Part shown: one piece after another, positions 1 to 8,253 of the stretch
How positions within the stretch are numbered: position 1 is the stretch's first letter
Layout: the number at the start of each line of letters is the position of its first letter
Assembly: GCF_000756305.1 (NCBI RefSeq)
Contig: NZ_JRFE01000016.1
Coordinates: 108,874-172,873, forward strand
DNA from: Myxosarcina sp. GI1
Lineage (GTDB): Bacteria > Cyanobacteriota > Cyanobacteriia > Cyanobacteriales > Xenococcaceae
Length of the DNA: 64,000 nt
Direction of reading: 5' to 3'
Made by a program: the position numbers and the translations under genes
The notes under the pieces: generated by a model
The model's database searches: none
What the model was told of the DNA's origin: nothing
What the model saw: the letters and a program-made list of their open reading frames with translations, nothing else

Positions 1-908
1 CCAGCCGTATTTTTAGCTTTATCAACTATCCAATGCATAAAATCATAGTTACCAATTTGTCGCGCCGCATCGTAGCGAATGCCATCTAGATGATATTCTC
101 CAACCCAATAGTCAACTGTAGCACCGACGAATTTCCAAGCTGGTTTGAGATCTAGGTTTTCGTCGTAGTGTTCGTAATTAAATTCAGGTCCCCAGCTATT
201 GTCGAGATCGGTTGGTTCGTGATGAAACCAATAGTCGTGGTCGATTTGAGTTAGAGGGCAATCGGTATTGGTGTGATTGTAAATACCGTCCATCAGTACG
301 CGAATGCCTTTACCATGACATTCATCAATAAGATGCTTTAGTTCGTAACTAGAGCCATAATTAGACTCGGCAGCAAAAAAGTGTTGGGGACTATAGCCCC
401 AAGTGTAGGTTCCTGGATTTTCTTTGACGGGCATCAGTTCGATCGCATTAATGCCTAAATCGACTAAGTAATCTAGCTTTTCAATAACGTGCTGATACTT
501 ACCTTTGGTTTGGTTGTCTCCCTCTCCTCCAGAAAAGTCGCCAATGTGCAGTTCGTAAATAACTAATTCGCGATCGCTCGGTAAGGATACATCGTCGTGT
601 TGCCAAACGTAAGTATCGACTATTTTAGCTCCGTCTTTGATTAGCACAGTACCATTTTGAGTTTCTTCGTCGATGTTTTTAGCATAGGGATCGACAACAT
701 CTACCCATTCATCTGGTTCTAAAAACCAGCTTTTAGAGCGAACTTTGTATTTATAGTGATATTCTCCATCTTCTAGTTCTACTTCTGTACGAAAATAGCC
801 ATCGTCGCCTTTTTTCATCTCGATGGGTTCCCAGTCAGAAAAAGAACCGATTAATGCTGCTTCTTTGTTATAAGGAGCGAATAATTCAAAATTTATTAAT
901 TTACCCAT
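1..908 (-). CDS. GH13 alpha-amylase family glycosidase, partial (C-terminus beyond left edge)
   Basis: Only the N-terminal 302 codons are inside the window. Residues 1-60 look like a CBM48-type beta-sandwich as in branching and debranching enzymes (GSFSDWEPIEM, YHYKYKV). A GH13 barrel follows: LGINAIELMPV at 152-161, region I as DGIYNH at 207-212 (usual form DVVYNH), and region II as DGIRYDAA at 275-282, where D280 should be the catalytic nucleophile. Regions III and IV lie off the edge, so the exact activity cannot be fixed; alpha-1,4-glucan hydrolysis, branching or trehalose-type activities all remain possible. The start is the ATG at 908, which begins directly with the CBM48-like strand. 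No co-directional gene lies close upstream. A link to glycogen turnover is inferred from the family. Confidence 0.85.
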   Translation of the reverse strand, partial: MGKLINFELFAPYNKEAALIGSFSDWEPIEMKKGDDGYFRTEVELEDGEYHYKYKVRSKSWFLEPDEWVDVVDPYAKNIDEETQNGTVLIKDGAKIVDTYVWQHDDVSLPSDRELVIYELHIGDFSGGEGDNQTKGKYQHVIEKLDYLVDLGINAIELMPVKENPGTYTWGYSPQHFFAAESNYGSSYELKHLIDECHGKGIRVLMDGIYNHTNTDCPLTQIDHDYWFHHEPTDLDNSWGPEFNYEHYDENLDLKPAWKFVGATVDYWVGEYHLDGIRYDAARQIGNYDFMHWIVDKAKNTA

Positions 909-1412
909 AATTACCTACAAATAGCAAATAAATTTTAATTTTTATGAAGTATATGGGTTTGCAACATATAAAACATCATTCTTTAGCTATATAGACCGAG
1001 CACTCTGCTCTACTACTGCTCTTTGAAAAAGGACGTGCCGTCTTCAACGGCTGTTCGGCAACGCTTCGACGCTTTGCGTCGTGCAGCTATAAGCTAAAAG
1101 CCGATTATTAAACTTAATTCGGTGTGGTCTACCTAATTGAACGCAGTAAATTATCGAACCTGGAAGAAGCCAAGAGGCTGTTATAGCGACGCTTGCGGCA
1201 ATAGCCACTGCATTCATACACTCCGTCTCTCTAACAGCTTCTAACTTTTGTTAGACGGATTAATAGGGTTTTTCTAGTTATTCTAGTTTAGTGTTTGAAC
1301 CTTATAGCTATTAATAGTTGAATTTTGCTCTGGTAACAATTGCAATTTCATCTAAATAAGCCACTAACTAGTAAAACTCTAAGACAAAAATTTAACTTCA
1401 AAAAAACTAATT
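909..1412. other. 504-bp intergenic region with dispersed repeat fragments
   Basis: No credible reading frame. It holds a small hairpin CGACGC-TTT-GCGTCG near 1067-1081. It also holds AGCTATAAGCTAAAAGC at 1085-1101, which reappears in inverted, interrupted form at about 14121-14163. Both look like pieces of short dispersed repeats common between cyanobacterial genes. It should contain the promoters for the divergent flanking genes, but I see no clear -35/-10 pair. Confidence 0.5.
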
Positions 1413-1766
1413 ATGATTGAATTACTTTCTCAAGCAATCGCTCAACTCGGTTCTTTGGTTAAAAAGATCGGAGTTACCAGCCTTTTAGCTGCTGGTTTAG
1501 TAGGATTGATACTATTGACTAGTAGTCCTAGTTACGCGGCTCAAGGAACTACCAAAAATGTCGATAGCGACGTTCTTGAAAGCAGCAACCCCGAACGTCC
1601 CACGAATAAGAGAGAGTGGGAACAGCAAGCTAGTCGCACAGAAGATGCTCCTTTAGAAAGACTAAAAGAAATTGGCAAAGAGTCAGTAGAAGCTGTAAAA
1701 GACATGGGTGGAATGTATAAGGATAATGCTAAAAGAACTGCTCCTGATGAGCTAGCAGATAGCTAA
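1413..1766 (+). CDS. Small exported or membrane-anchored cyanobacterial protein of unknown function
   Basis: 117 residues. A lysine pair (17-18) precedes a hydrophobic stretch at about 20-37 and then SPSYAAQG, which resembles a signal peptidase I site after Ala42 or Ala43. The mature part is short, charged and probably helical, with no cysteines. Overall this resembles small cyanobacterial secreted proteins of the DUF6658/low-temperature-induced type, but I cannot assign a family with certainty. It is monocistronic: a hairpin terminator follows at 1798-1844. Location in the periplasm or thylakoid lumen is inferred from the signal sequence. Confidence 0.7.
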   Translation: MIELLSQAIAQLGSLVKKIGVTSLLAAGLVGLILLTSSPSYAAQGTTKNVDSDVLESSNPERPTNKREWEQQASRTEDAPLERLKEIGKESVEAVKDMGGMYKDNAKRTAPDELADS

Positions 1767-1797
1767 AAGAAAAGAAGAAATATTAATAAGATAAATA

Positions 1798-1844
1798 CAG
1801 ACATCATTTAATTTTTTAATTTTTATCTGGTGTCTGATTTTTTT
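1798..1844 (+). terminator. Rho-independent-type terminator after the small exported protein
   Basis: Arms CAGACATCA (1798-1806) and TGGTGTCTG (1828-1836) pair with one G-T wobble around a long AT-rich loop, followed by ATTTTTTT. It lies about 30 bp after the stop codon at 1766. Confidence 0.7.
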
Positions 1845-1956
1845 ATCTGGCAATCAATTGATAGCAAGGACAACTTCAGAAATTCCGATTATTTCAAAAT
1901 ATCGTTGGTGGTTTAGAAGTGTTATGTATATTAAATTATTTTTACTTTGAGTATTG

Positions 1957-3015
1957 CTACTTGCCTTGTTCTGTTCTTATCTCCTCACGAAAACTTCGTA
2001 ACTGAGATAATTTATCAGCAATTTCTCCTTTTATCAGCATCTTTTCTGCGCAATCGCAACCTGCTGCGATAGTCTGACAAATTCCCAAACGCCAGAGATA
2101 AAAACCACCATTTAAAATTGCGGTAGACATCAACTCGCTTTTTTTTCCTTCAATTACTGCCCGAATTTCCTCAATTGCCAGTGGTTCTGATTCTAGCGTT
2201 AGATCTTTGCCTCCTAAATCATAATCTGACGGATGCAGCAACAGTCGTTCAAAGTCGGCGTGGGGCTTTTTGATGCCAATTATCGCGGTACGACTGCGAG
2301 CGAGATCGCAACTACCTTCTAAGCCTTTAACTGTAGTGTAGTCTTCAATTTTTCTGAGAATAAATGTCTTTTGAAAGCGTTCTTCTGTAGGAGGATGTAC
2401 GAATCCTGCCACTATACTTGTTTGTCCGACGACAGGACACCAAATTAATTCTAAAGTAGCTAAGGGAGGGCGTTTGCCAATTTGTTCTCGATAGGGTACG
2501 AGTTGATGTGCCAGAGGGAAGTATTGGGGTAAATAAACAAAGCCAATTTTGGTTTTGCTTAAAAATGCTTCAGACTGAACTAAAGAAAAACTGGCAAAGT
2601 CTACACCTAACTTTTGCCAAATCTCGATTGTAGGAATGCCGTATTTGGTAGGCATCCGTTCGCCGCCGTGCATAATAACTGAAAACCCTGCGGTAGCTAA
2701 AATTAGAGCGGTAATCGGAGTTACGGGAACGGTACGCGATCGCCCGTCGTAAGGATTGCCCAATACTATTGCTGGTTGGGAATTGCAGGTTAATTTTTTC
2801 CCCAGGCGATCGTAAGCATCAAGCATTCCTGCCAATTCTTCAGGAGTAGGACGTTTGATGCGATGAGCGATGGCAAATGCACCGATTTGAGCGGGTGTTG
2901 CTGTTTGCTGCAACATCATTATCGTGGCGGCTTCGGCTTCGCTGCGAGTTAAATTTTTTCCCGTATGTACTCCACTCCCAACTTTCTTTAATAATTCTCG
3001 AAACTCATCACTCAT
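1957..3015 (-). CDS. TrpD-like (anthranilate phosphoribosyltransferase family) glycosyltransferase
   Basis: 352 residues with the all-helical N-terminal domain of the TrpD/nucleoside phosphorylase superfamily (KVGSGVHTGKNLTRSEAEAA, then TPAQIGAFAIAHRIKRPTPEEL). The phosphoribosyl-pyrophosphate loop, normally GTGGDG, is GNPYDG at 86-91, and the following segment is RTVPVTPITALILATAG rather than the NIST motif of true TrpD. The helix entry MHGGERMPTKYG replaces the usual HGNRSVSS. This suggests a paralogue whose substrate is not anthranilate, comparable with YbiB-like proteins. It lies 11 bp downstream of a LysR gene on the same strand, so the two are probably co-transcribed. Calling it trpD would be an over-annotation. 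Confidence 0.8.
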   Translation of the reverse strand: MSDEFRELLKKVGSGVHTGKNLTRSEAEAATIMMLQQTATPAQIGAFAIAHRIKRPTPEELAGMLDAYDRLGKKLTCNSQPAIVLGNPYDGRSRTVPVTPITALILATAGFSVIMHGGERMPTKYGIPTIEIWQKLGVDFASFSLVQSEAFLSKTKIGFVYLPQYFPLAHQLVPYREQIGKRPPLATLELIWCPVVGQTSIVAGFVHPPTEERFQKTFILRKIEDYTTVKGLEGSCDLARSRTAIIGIKKPHADFERLLLHPSDYDLGGKDLTLESEPLAIEEIRAVIEGKKSELMSTAILNGGFYLWRLGICQTIAAGCDCAEKMLIKGEIADKLSQLRSFREEIRTEQGK

Positions 3016-3026
3016 AACTTATCTAA

Positions 3027-4004
3027 TCATACTGTTTGAAAATTATCTATTAAAGTTTGGGTACTAGAAGATTTAGCAATCTTTTTTACTAAATGGTAAA
3101 AATGAGCTATGGGAGGTATATCGAGGCGATCGCTGGTAGTTACCATCACTACTTGGCGAGTTAGAGTATTTTGCCAGAGGTTTCTAACTATAGTCGAGGA
3201 GTCGATTAACTTGGGCTTGGCAATCTTTCTTACTGCCAGAGTCGGATCTTTATTAGAGTCGATTAAAGCTTTGTGGGGTAACAAGGCTACTATTTCTCCC
3301 TGCCTAACGACACCGCGAAAAGCATCTAAAGTATTTAACTCCATAATTGGTTTGAGGGGTAAATTTTGACTGGAAAACCAGTCTCTAACCAATCTTTGCA
3401 TACCATAACCATCTTTAAAAACTGCTTGAGGATAGTCCGCCAAATCTTGAAGGGACACGCGTTCGCATTCGGCTAGTGGATGATTGGCAGACATCAATAC
3501 TTCAATTTCTTCTTCGTACAGCACCTCAATTTCTATTTCTGCCGAAGCGGTAAGAAAGCGATTATTCATTACGATTGCCACATCGATCAAACCATCGCGC
3601 AGCACTTTTAAAGCGCGATCGCTACCCAATGCAGTTACGCGCAACTGAATTTCGGGATAATCTCGGCAAAATTGGCGTAAAATTGGCGGCAAATAATAGG
3701 CACAAACCGAATGAATTGCCGCTACGCACAGTTCTGGTTGCTTGCCTGCTATTAAATCTTTACATTCTGCGATCGCTTTTTCCCATTCCTGACAAATTCT
3801 TTGGGCATGAGGCAGCAACTTTTCTCCACCAATAGTTAACTTAGCCTGAGCGGTACGGTGAAATAACGACAATCCCAAATCTTGTTCTAAAGATTGTATC
3901 TGACGGCTAATGGTCGATTGAGTTAAACCACACTGTTTGGCAGCCTGTCCGAAATTTCCCGTTTGCGTTATGGCTAAAAAAGTTTGTAGTTGCTCGATTC
4001 GCAT
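3027..4004 (-). CDS. LysR-family transcriptional regulator
   Basis: 325 residues. The N-terminal winged helix-turn-helix is clear (residues 1-60: LQTFLAITQTGNFGQAAKQC, TQSTISRQIQSLEQDLG). A LysR substrate-binding domain covers about 90-300 (LRDGLIDVAIVMNNR, VVRQGEIVALLPH). LysR proteins act as tetramers and sense a small co-inducer. Here the gene sits immediately upstream of the TrpD-like gene in the same direction, rather than divergently, so it may be part of that unit. The ligand is unknown. The start at 4004 gives the standard LysR N-terminus MRIEQLQTF. Confidence 0.88.
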   Translation of the reverse strand: MRIEQLQTFLAITQTGNFGQAAKQCGLTQSTISRQIQSLEQDLGLSLFHRTAQAKLTIGGEKLLPHAQRICQEWEKAIAECKDLIAGKQPELCVAAIHSVCAYYLPPILRQFCRDYPEIQLRVTALGSDRALKVLRDGLIDVAIVMNNRFLTASAEIEIEVLYEEEIEVLMSANHPLAECERVSLQDLADYPQAVFKDGYGMQRLVRDWFSSQNLPLKPIMELNTLDAFRGVVRQGEIVALLPHKALIDSNKDPTLAVRKIAKPKLIDSSTIVRNLWQNTLTRQVVMVTTSDRLDIPPIAHFYHLVKKIAKSSSTQTLIDNFQTV

Positions 4005-4109
4005 GATTGTTGCGCTGCCAGCCTCCTAACCCGATGCAGATTATCTTTTTGACAATAATCTATTTCATCTTGGGGTTCGGTATTAATAGCAACATTTGCC
4101 TGTAAGTAG

Positions 4110-4230
4110 GGAAGTATTCCAGGCAGGGGAGCGGGGGCAGGAGCAGGGAGAAATCTTTAGTTAAGAAATCCTTCTGCACCTCCGCATCTAGCGAAGTGAT
4201 GCCTCGAAGCGCGAAGCGATGCCCCTCTGC
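4110..4230. repeat. Purine-rich and GCGAAGC-type intergenic repeats
   Basis: Between the LysR gene and the coiled-coil gene. A G-rich segment at about 4123-4150 is built from variants of GCAGGGA/GCGGGGG. A patch of repeated GCGAAG/GATGCC units follows at 4185-4224 (TAGCGAAGTGATGCC then GCGCGAAGCGATGCC). Related GCTTCGC pieces occur at about 1052-1084, 14165-14175 and 39465-39505. Confidence 0.5.
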
Positions 4231-4247
4231 TTTTCTTCTTGCTCGAA

Positions 4248-5117
4248 CTAACTTTTACGAGGAAATTTGGGCAGTTTTACCGCTGCTAGAGATTCAATTT
4301 TGGTTTGTTCCGATTTAGCGATCGCTGGAGCGAGCCATTTATGAGTTTGTCTAGAAGCATTATTTGGTGTAGATTGAGAAGTTTCTGGTAAAGGCAGGTT
4401 TTGTTCTCGCATCGCCATCGACCATGCCTGAATTGGTTGATTTTTTATGCGAGTAATTTTAGCCGGTGTAGATTGAGAAGTTAGTAAAGTATGACGCTCG
4501 TGCATATTTAGTGTAGAGTCATCTTGTAGTGCTTTATCTTCTTGTCTTCTCAGACGGGCAGACAGTTTTTGTATTTGTTTGTCTTTGTCGAGCAACTGAT
4601 AAGTTTTTTCGTTATGATTTTCTTGCAATAAGGCGCATTCTCTTTCCAATCGAGCAGTATGTTGTTGCGATGATTCTAATTTCTGTGCTAAATGATTTAA
4701 GGTATCGCGATCGCTTCTAGCTTCTTGCCGAGAAATTTCTAGCTGTTCTGTTAGCAGAGAAATCTGTTCGAGGCTGTGTTCGATTTGCGCTGCTTGTTTG
4801 GCTATAGTAGCATCGCTGCTATAAGAGGTTTCTAGTTGTTTTTGTAGTCGGTTATCTAAATCGGCTTTTTCTTGCTCTAGTTGAAATACCTGTTTGAATA
4901 GTTTGCGGTTTTGTTCGCGCAACTTGTGAGCTATTTTATGCCAGTCGATCTTTTGCTTGGGGTTACAAGACTCTTTTGCGTCCTCAGAAAAGGTGCGATC
5001 GCTATGACTGACTACTTCATCTTTTACCACTTCATCAACGGTTATTTCTATAGTTTTTACGAGTTCGGAATCAGATTGGGCATTGAAAGAAGTGGAATTT
5101 TGATTGACTTCACTCAT
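4248..5117 (-). CDS. Coiled-coil protein of unknown function
   Basis: 289 residues, no recognised domain. Residues 55-200 are a long predicted coiled coil, with heptad-like leucines and many Q, E, K and R (HKLREQNRKLFKQVFQLEQE, LEQISLLTEQLEISRQEARS, QIQKLSARLRRQED). It is preceded by an acidic N-terminus and followed by a basic, proline-containing tail that ends LPKFPRKS. No signal peptide or membrane segment is visible, so a cytoplasmic scaffold or structural role is likely but unproven. It is monocistronic, with about 240 bp to the LysR gene and 200 bp to csaB. The basic tail could contact nucleic acid or membrane, which is speculation. Confidence 0.7.
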   Translation of the reverse strand: MSEVNQNSTSFNAQSDSELVKTIEITVDEVVKDEVVSHSDRTFSEDAKESCNPKQKIDWHKIAHKLREQNRKLFKQVFQLEQEKADLDNRLQKQLETSYSSDATIAKQAAQIEHSLEQISLLTEQLEISRQEARSDRDTLNHLAQKLESSQQHTARLERECALLQENHNEKTYQLLDKDKQIQKLSARLRRQEDKALQDDSTLNMHERHTLLTSQSTPAKITRIKNQPIQAWSMAMREQNLPLPETSQSTPNNASRQTHKWLAPAIAKSEQTKIESLAAVKLPKFPRKS

Positions 5118-5315
5118 AAGATTTCAATAGTGCTAAATAGTTCTAATTGGTTGTCCGATTGGCTGCTCCGTCAATATTAACGGAAACGATAAGAGATTTT
5201 GGCATAGCATTAAGTATAAATACTAATTACCAAGATAACTTTTTGCTTTGTAATAGCTTTATATTCAATTAGATAAAGCTTATACTCAGCTTTAGTAATT
5301 GCCAAGATCGCCGCC

Positions 5316-6362
5316 CTAATTAATAGAGTTTATTAACAGTTCTTGATGAAGCAAAGCTCGATCTATCAGCGATTCGATTCGGGTTTTGTCTAAAGCTTCT
5401 GCATTCGTGTAGTTTTCGAGCCAAGCCATGCTAATAGTGCTGGCAGCTTCTGGTAAATGTGCCAGTTCCCATCCAGGTAAATCTAGTTCTTCCATCAGTT
5501 GAGTGACTTTAGGATCGTAACTGAGAGCAAAACAGCGGCATTCTTCGGCGGCTGCCATGATTAAACTATGAAGCCGCATACCAATTGCCATTTCTACCCC
5601 TCTAAAAATACCTTTCAACTCTTTGGGGTTTTGCGTGGTGATAATTTGGCTGCAATTTTTTAGCTGCGCGGCAATCTGTTTGGCGATCGCTAGATCTTGA
5701 CTCTGTTGAAAGGGTACGAGCAAAATAAAACATTGAGTTGCAGCTTGAAATTCTATCAGTGCTTTAGTTAAAGTTTGCAGACGTTGGGGAGTTAGCAGGA
5801 GATGAGAACGTAGAGTTACTGCTACCCTGGGGGCTGGTAAATCCCACAAGCCACTAACCGCAGAACTCTCTAATGCCCAAACGGGATCGGGAGCTACCAA
5901 AGGCGTAAAGTTCCAGTTGGTTAATAACTCTGCTGAAGCTCTATCTCTAACGCTAATAGCAGTACAGCCTGATAATACCTGTCTTGTCAGCCAACGAGAA
6001 AAGGAGCGATTGAGCGGTCCTATTCCCTGCGCCCAGGCAATAGTTTTTAAACCGCGCTGTTGCGCTAACGCCATCAAGCCAGCGTAGTAAACTGGACTGG
6101 TAAAACTAGTAGCATCCTGCATCAAACTACCACCACCCCAAATAAAGATATCTGAAATTTTCAAAGCCTGGAGTAGGGAAAATGCCGAAGTACGATTGCA
6201 GCTAGCCACACCGTAAAATTTTTGCGTTGCTTTTGGGTTGGCAGAAAGCACGATTGGCTCTACTGTTTCTGGCAGCATCTGTAGCAAAGTCATCAATAAG
6301 GCTTCATCTCCACCATTACCTTTGCCATAATAGCCACACAACACTGCTTTAGTCTTACTCAT
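5316..6362 (-). CDS. csaB: Polysaccharide pyruvyl transferase CsaB
   Basis: 348 residues matching the CsaB type of the polysaccharide pyruvyl transferase family. The N-terminus has the glycine-rich segment CGYYGKGNGGDEALLMTLLQ, followed by FIWGGGSLMQDATS, WAQGIGPL, VRDRASAELL and near the C-terminus GMRLHSLIMAAA. These proteins transfer pyruvate from phosphoenolpyruvate to a cell-surface polysaccharide, creating anchoring sites for SLH-domain proteins. Cyanobacteria have many SLH-domain porins, so a role in outer-membrane to wall attachment is plausible. It starts at the ATG at 6362 and is transcribed divergently from the GTPase gene at 6492. Confidence 0.88.
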   Translation of the reverse strand: MSKTKAVLCGYYGKGNGGDEALLMTLLQMLPETVEPIVLSANPKATQKFYGVASCNRTSAFSLLQALKISDIFIWGGGSLMQDATSFTSPVYYAGLMALAQQRGLKTIAWAQGIGPLNRSFSRWLTRQVLSGCTAISVRDRASAELLTNWNFTPLVAPDPVWALESSAVSGLWDLPAPRVAVTLRSHLLLTPQRLQTLTKALIEFQAATQCFILLVPFQQSQDLAIAKQIAAQLKNCSQIITTQNPKELKGIFRGVEMAIGMRLHSLIMAAAEECRCFALSYDPKVTQLMEELDLPGWELAHLPEAASTISMAWLENYTNAEALDKTRIESLIDRALLHQELLINSIN

Positions 6363-6491
6363 CGTTTTTAAGCCAATCTTTCTTTCGCTCAGTATATATT
6401 GATGTGGGAAAATAGTAGAAAGAACCGATTCTCCTAAAGCCTAAAGCTTATATTTAAGTATTACCTTACCCGACGACTACGTTAACCAAAA

Positions 6492-8201
6492 ATGAGCGAT
6501 TTAATAGTCGATAAACAGCTAGTCCAGCAGAAATCTCGTCTAGGTAACTTGCTGCATCAGTTAAAAAACTTTGCCGCAGAGATTAAAAACCGACAATTAC
6601 AGACAACTATTGAAAACTTAAGAAAAAATCTAGACGAACCTTTTTTGTTTGTAGTTGTGGGTGAGGTAAAAGCAGGTAAAAGCAGTTTTATTAATGCTTT
6701 ACTACAAGAAAACATCTGTCCGACCGCTGCCGAACCCTGTACCGATCTAATTCAGCAAATTGTCTGGAGCGATCGCCCCTATGATAAATTTATCAGTCCC
6801 TATTTAAAAAAAGTTGGTTTGTCGGTTGAAATTTTGAAAACCGTATCGATTGTCGATACCCCTGGTACGAATACAGTTATTGACAATCATCAGGCAATTA
6901 CCAAACAGTTTATTCCCAACAGCGATTTAATCTTTTTTGTTTTTTTTGCTAAAAATCCCTATACACAAAGTGCTTGGGAGTTGTTAGACTACGTCAATCT
7001 TCAATGGCGTAAAAAAGTAGTTTTTATCTTACAGCAAGCCGATCTGACCAAGCCAGAAGAATTAGCCAAAAATCGAGCCAACCTGGAACAGTTGGCAAAA
7101 CAAAAAGAAATTAGTGCGCCGATTATTTTTGCTACTTCAGCCGAACTAGAATTTAATGGCGAAGCTAATAGCGGTTTTGCTGAGGTTAGAAACTACATTA
7201 ACAATACTCTGGGTGCTAATACTCAAAAACTCAAGCTCCAAGGTGTTGCCAATACTACCGCCGCAATTGTCAAACAGTTAGGACAAGAACTGGACAATTT
7301 ACAGCAACAGCTAGAAATCGATCGCGCCGTAGTTACCAACATTGAAACTAAGCTACAGCAAAACAAACAACAGTCTGGTTTTGAGTTAGATTCTCTAATA
7401 ATTAGATTGCTGGCTAAATATGACTCAATTACCAATCGCGTCAAGGTTGAATTTCGCGATAAGCTAACTTTGCCAAATTTAATCAAAGGTTCTTTTACAA
7501 CTCTATTTAGTGCTAACAAATCCGCTCCTCTGTGGATGGAAGAATTAAAGCAAAGTTGCGAAGCCGAACTCAAAACTTCGCTGCGAGACATATCTCAAGA
7601 TGGCATCGAGCATTTTATGAGCGGTATTCGTCAGCTATTGCGCGATTTGCTAGGAGACTTACAGCAAATGAAAATCGATCGCGTCGATAGTAGCAATATC
7701 ATTATCGAAACCATTGAAAACCGTCAAGAAGTTGTAGAAGTCGTACAGCGAAAAGTTGCTGGTTTGCTAGACGGTCGCGATTTCTTAAGATCGATCGAAT
7801 CGATTAGTGCGAGTGTCGCCCCCACTTTTTTGGGCGGTAGTGCGGCAACTGTGGCGGGAGGCGCGATCGCTGCCATTACCGAAATTTTAATTTTAGATAT
7901 TATTGGTACTGCGTTTGCTGGAGTTGGTATTTTATTTGCTGGCGGTGCTTTATTGCTCAAAAAACAACAAATGATCGCTCGCTTTGAAAATAAACTGGAG
8001 GGTGAAAAAGTACGCTTCGAGCGGGAACTAAAAGATAGATTGGGTTCCAAACTGGACATTATTTACGAAGAAATAGACCGTAATTTTGTCGAAATCTACA
8101 ATTATGTAAAGGATGAAGAAGAAAAAGTTTTGCCTTTAATTGACAAATTTCGACAAATAGAAATTGACAGTCAAAATAGCTTGCAAAACATTGAACATTG
8201 A
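6492..8201 (+). CDS. Dynamin-like GTPase (569 aa) with hydrophobic C-terminal hairpin
   Basis: G1 is GEVKAGKS at 57-64, G3 is DTPG at 122-125, and a G4-like QQAD sits at 181-184 where NKxD would be expected. Helical regions follow, then a hydrophobic glycine/alanine-rich stretch at about 440-489 that could insert into membrane as a hairpin, then a charged helix to the end. This matches the bacterial dynamin-like layout: GTPase, helical bundle, paddle or membrane segment, assembly helix. Such proteins remodel or repair membranes. The last codons and the stop fall inside a 7-bp repeat array (CATTGAA units), so the C-terminus may have been altered by repeat insertion. A second, larger dynamin-like gene lies at 20203. 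Confidence 0.85.
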   Translation: MSDLIVDKQLVQQKSRLGNLLHQLKNFAAEIKNRQLQTTIENLRKNLDEPFLFVVVGEVKAGKSSFINALLQENICPTAAEPCTDLIQQIVWSDRPYDKFISPYLKKVGLSVEILKTVSIVDTPGTNTVIDNHQAITKQFIPNSDLIFFVFFAKNPYTQSAWELLDYVNLQWRKKVVFILQQADLTKPEELAKNRANLEQLAKQKEISAPIIFATSAELEFNGEANSGFAEVRNYINNTLGANTQKLKLQGVANTTAAIVKQLGQELDNLQQQLEIDRAVVTNIETKLQQNKQQSGFELDSLIIRLLAKYDSITNRVKVEFRDKLTLPNLIKGSFTTLFSANKSAPLWMEELKQSCEAELKTSLRDISQDGIEHFMSGIRQLLRDLLGDLQQMKIDRVDSSNIIIETIENRQEVVEVVQRKVAGLLDGRDFLRSIESISASVAPTFLGGSAATVAGGAIAAITEILILDIIGTAFAGVGILFAGGALLLKKQQMIARFENKLEGEKVRFERELKDRLGSKLDIIYEEIDRNFVEIYNYVKDEEEKVLPLIDKFRQIEIDSQNSLQNIEH

Positions 8202-8240
8202 ACATTGAACAACAAGGGTCTAGCTGCTCATTGCTCATTG
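8187..8240. repeat. 7-bp tandem repeats (CATTGAA and TGCTCAT types) over a gene end
   Basis: About three copies of CATTGAA run across the stop codon of the GTPase gene (TGA at 8199-8201). A second short run of TGCTCAT units follows at about 8223-8240. The site lies between convergent genes. Confidence 0.75.
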
Positions 8241-8253
8241 TTTATTAATAGAT

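Noticed and set aside
1957-3015. True trpD
   Set aside because: The PRPP-binding and NIST motifs are changed, so only a TrpD-like label is justified.
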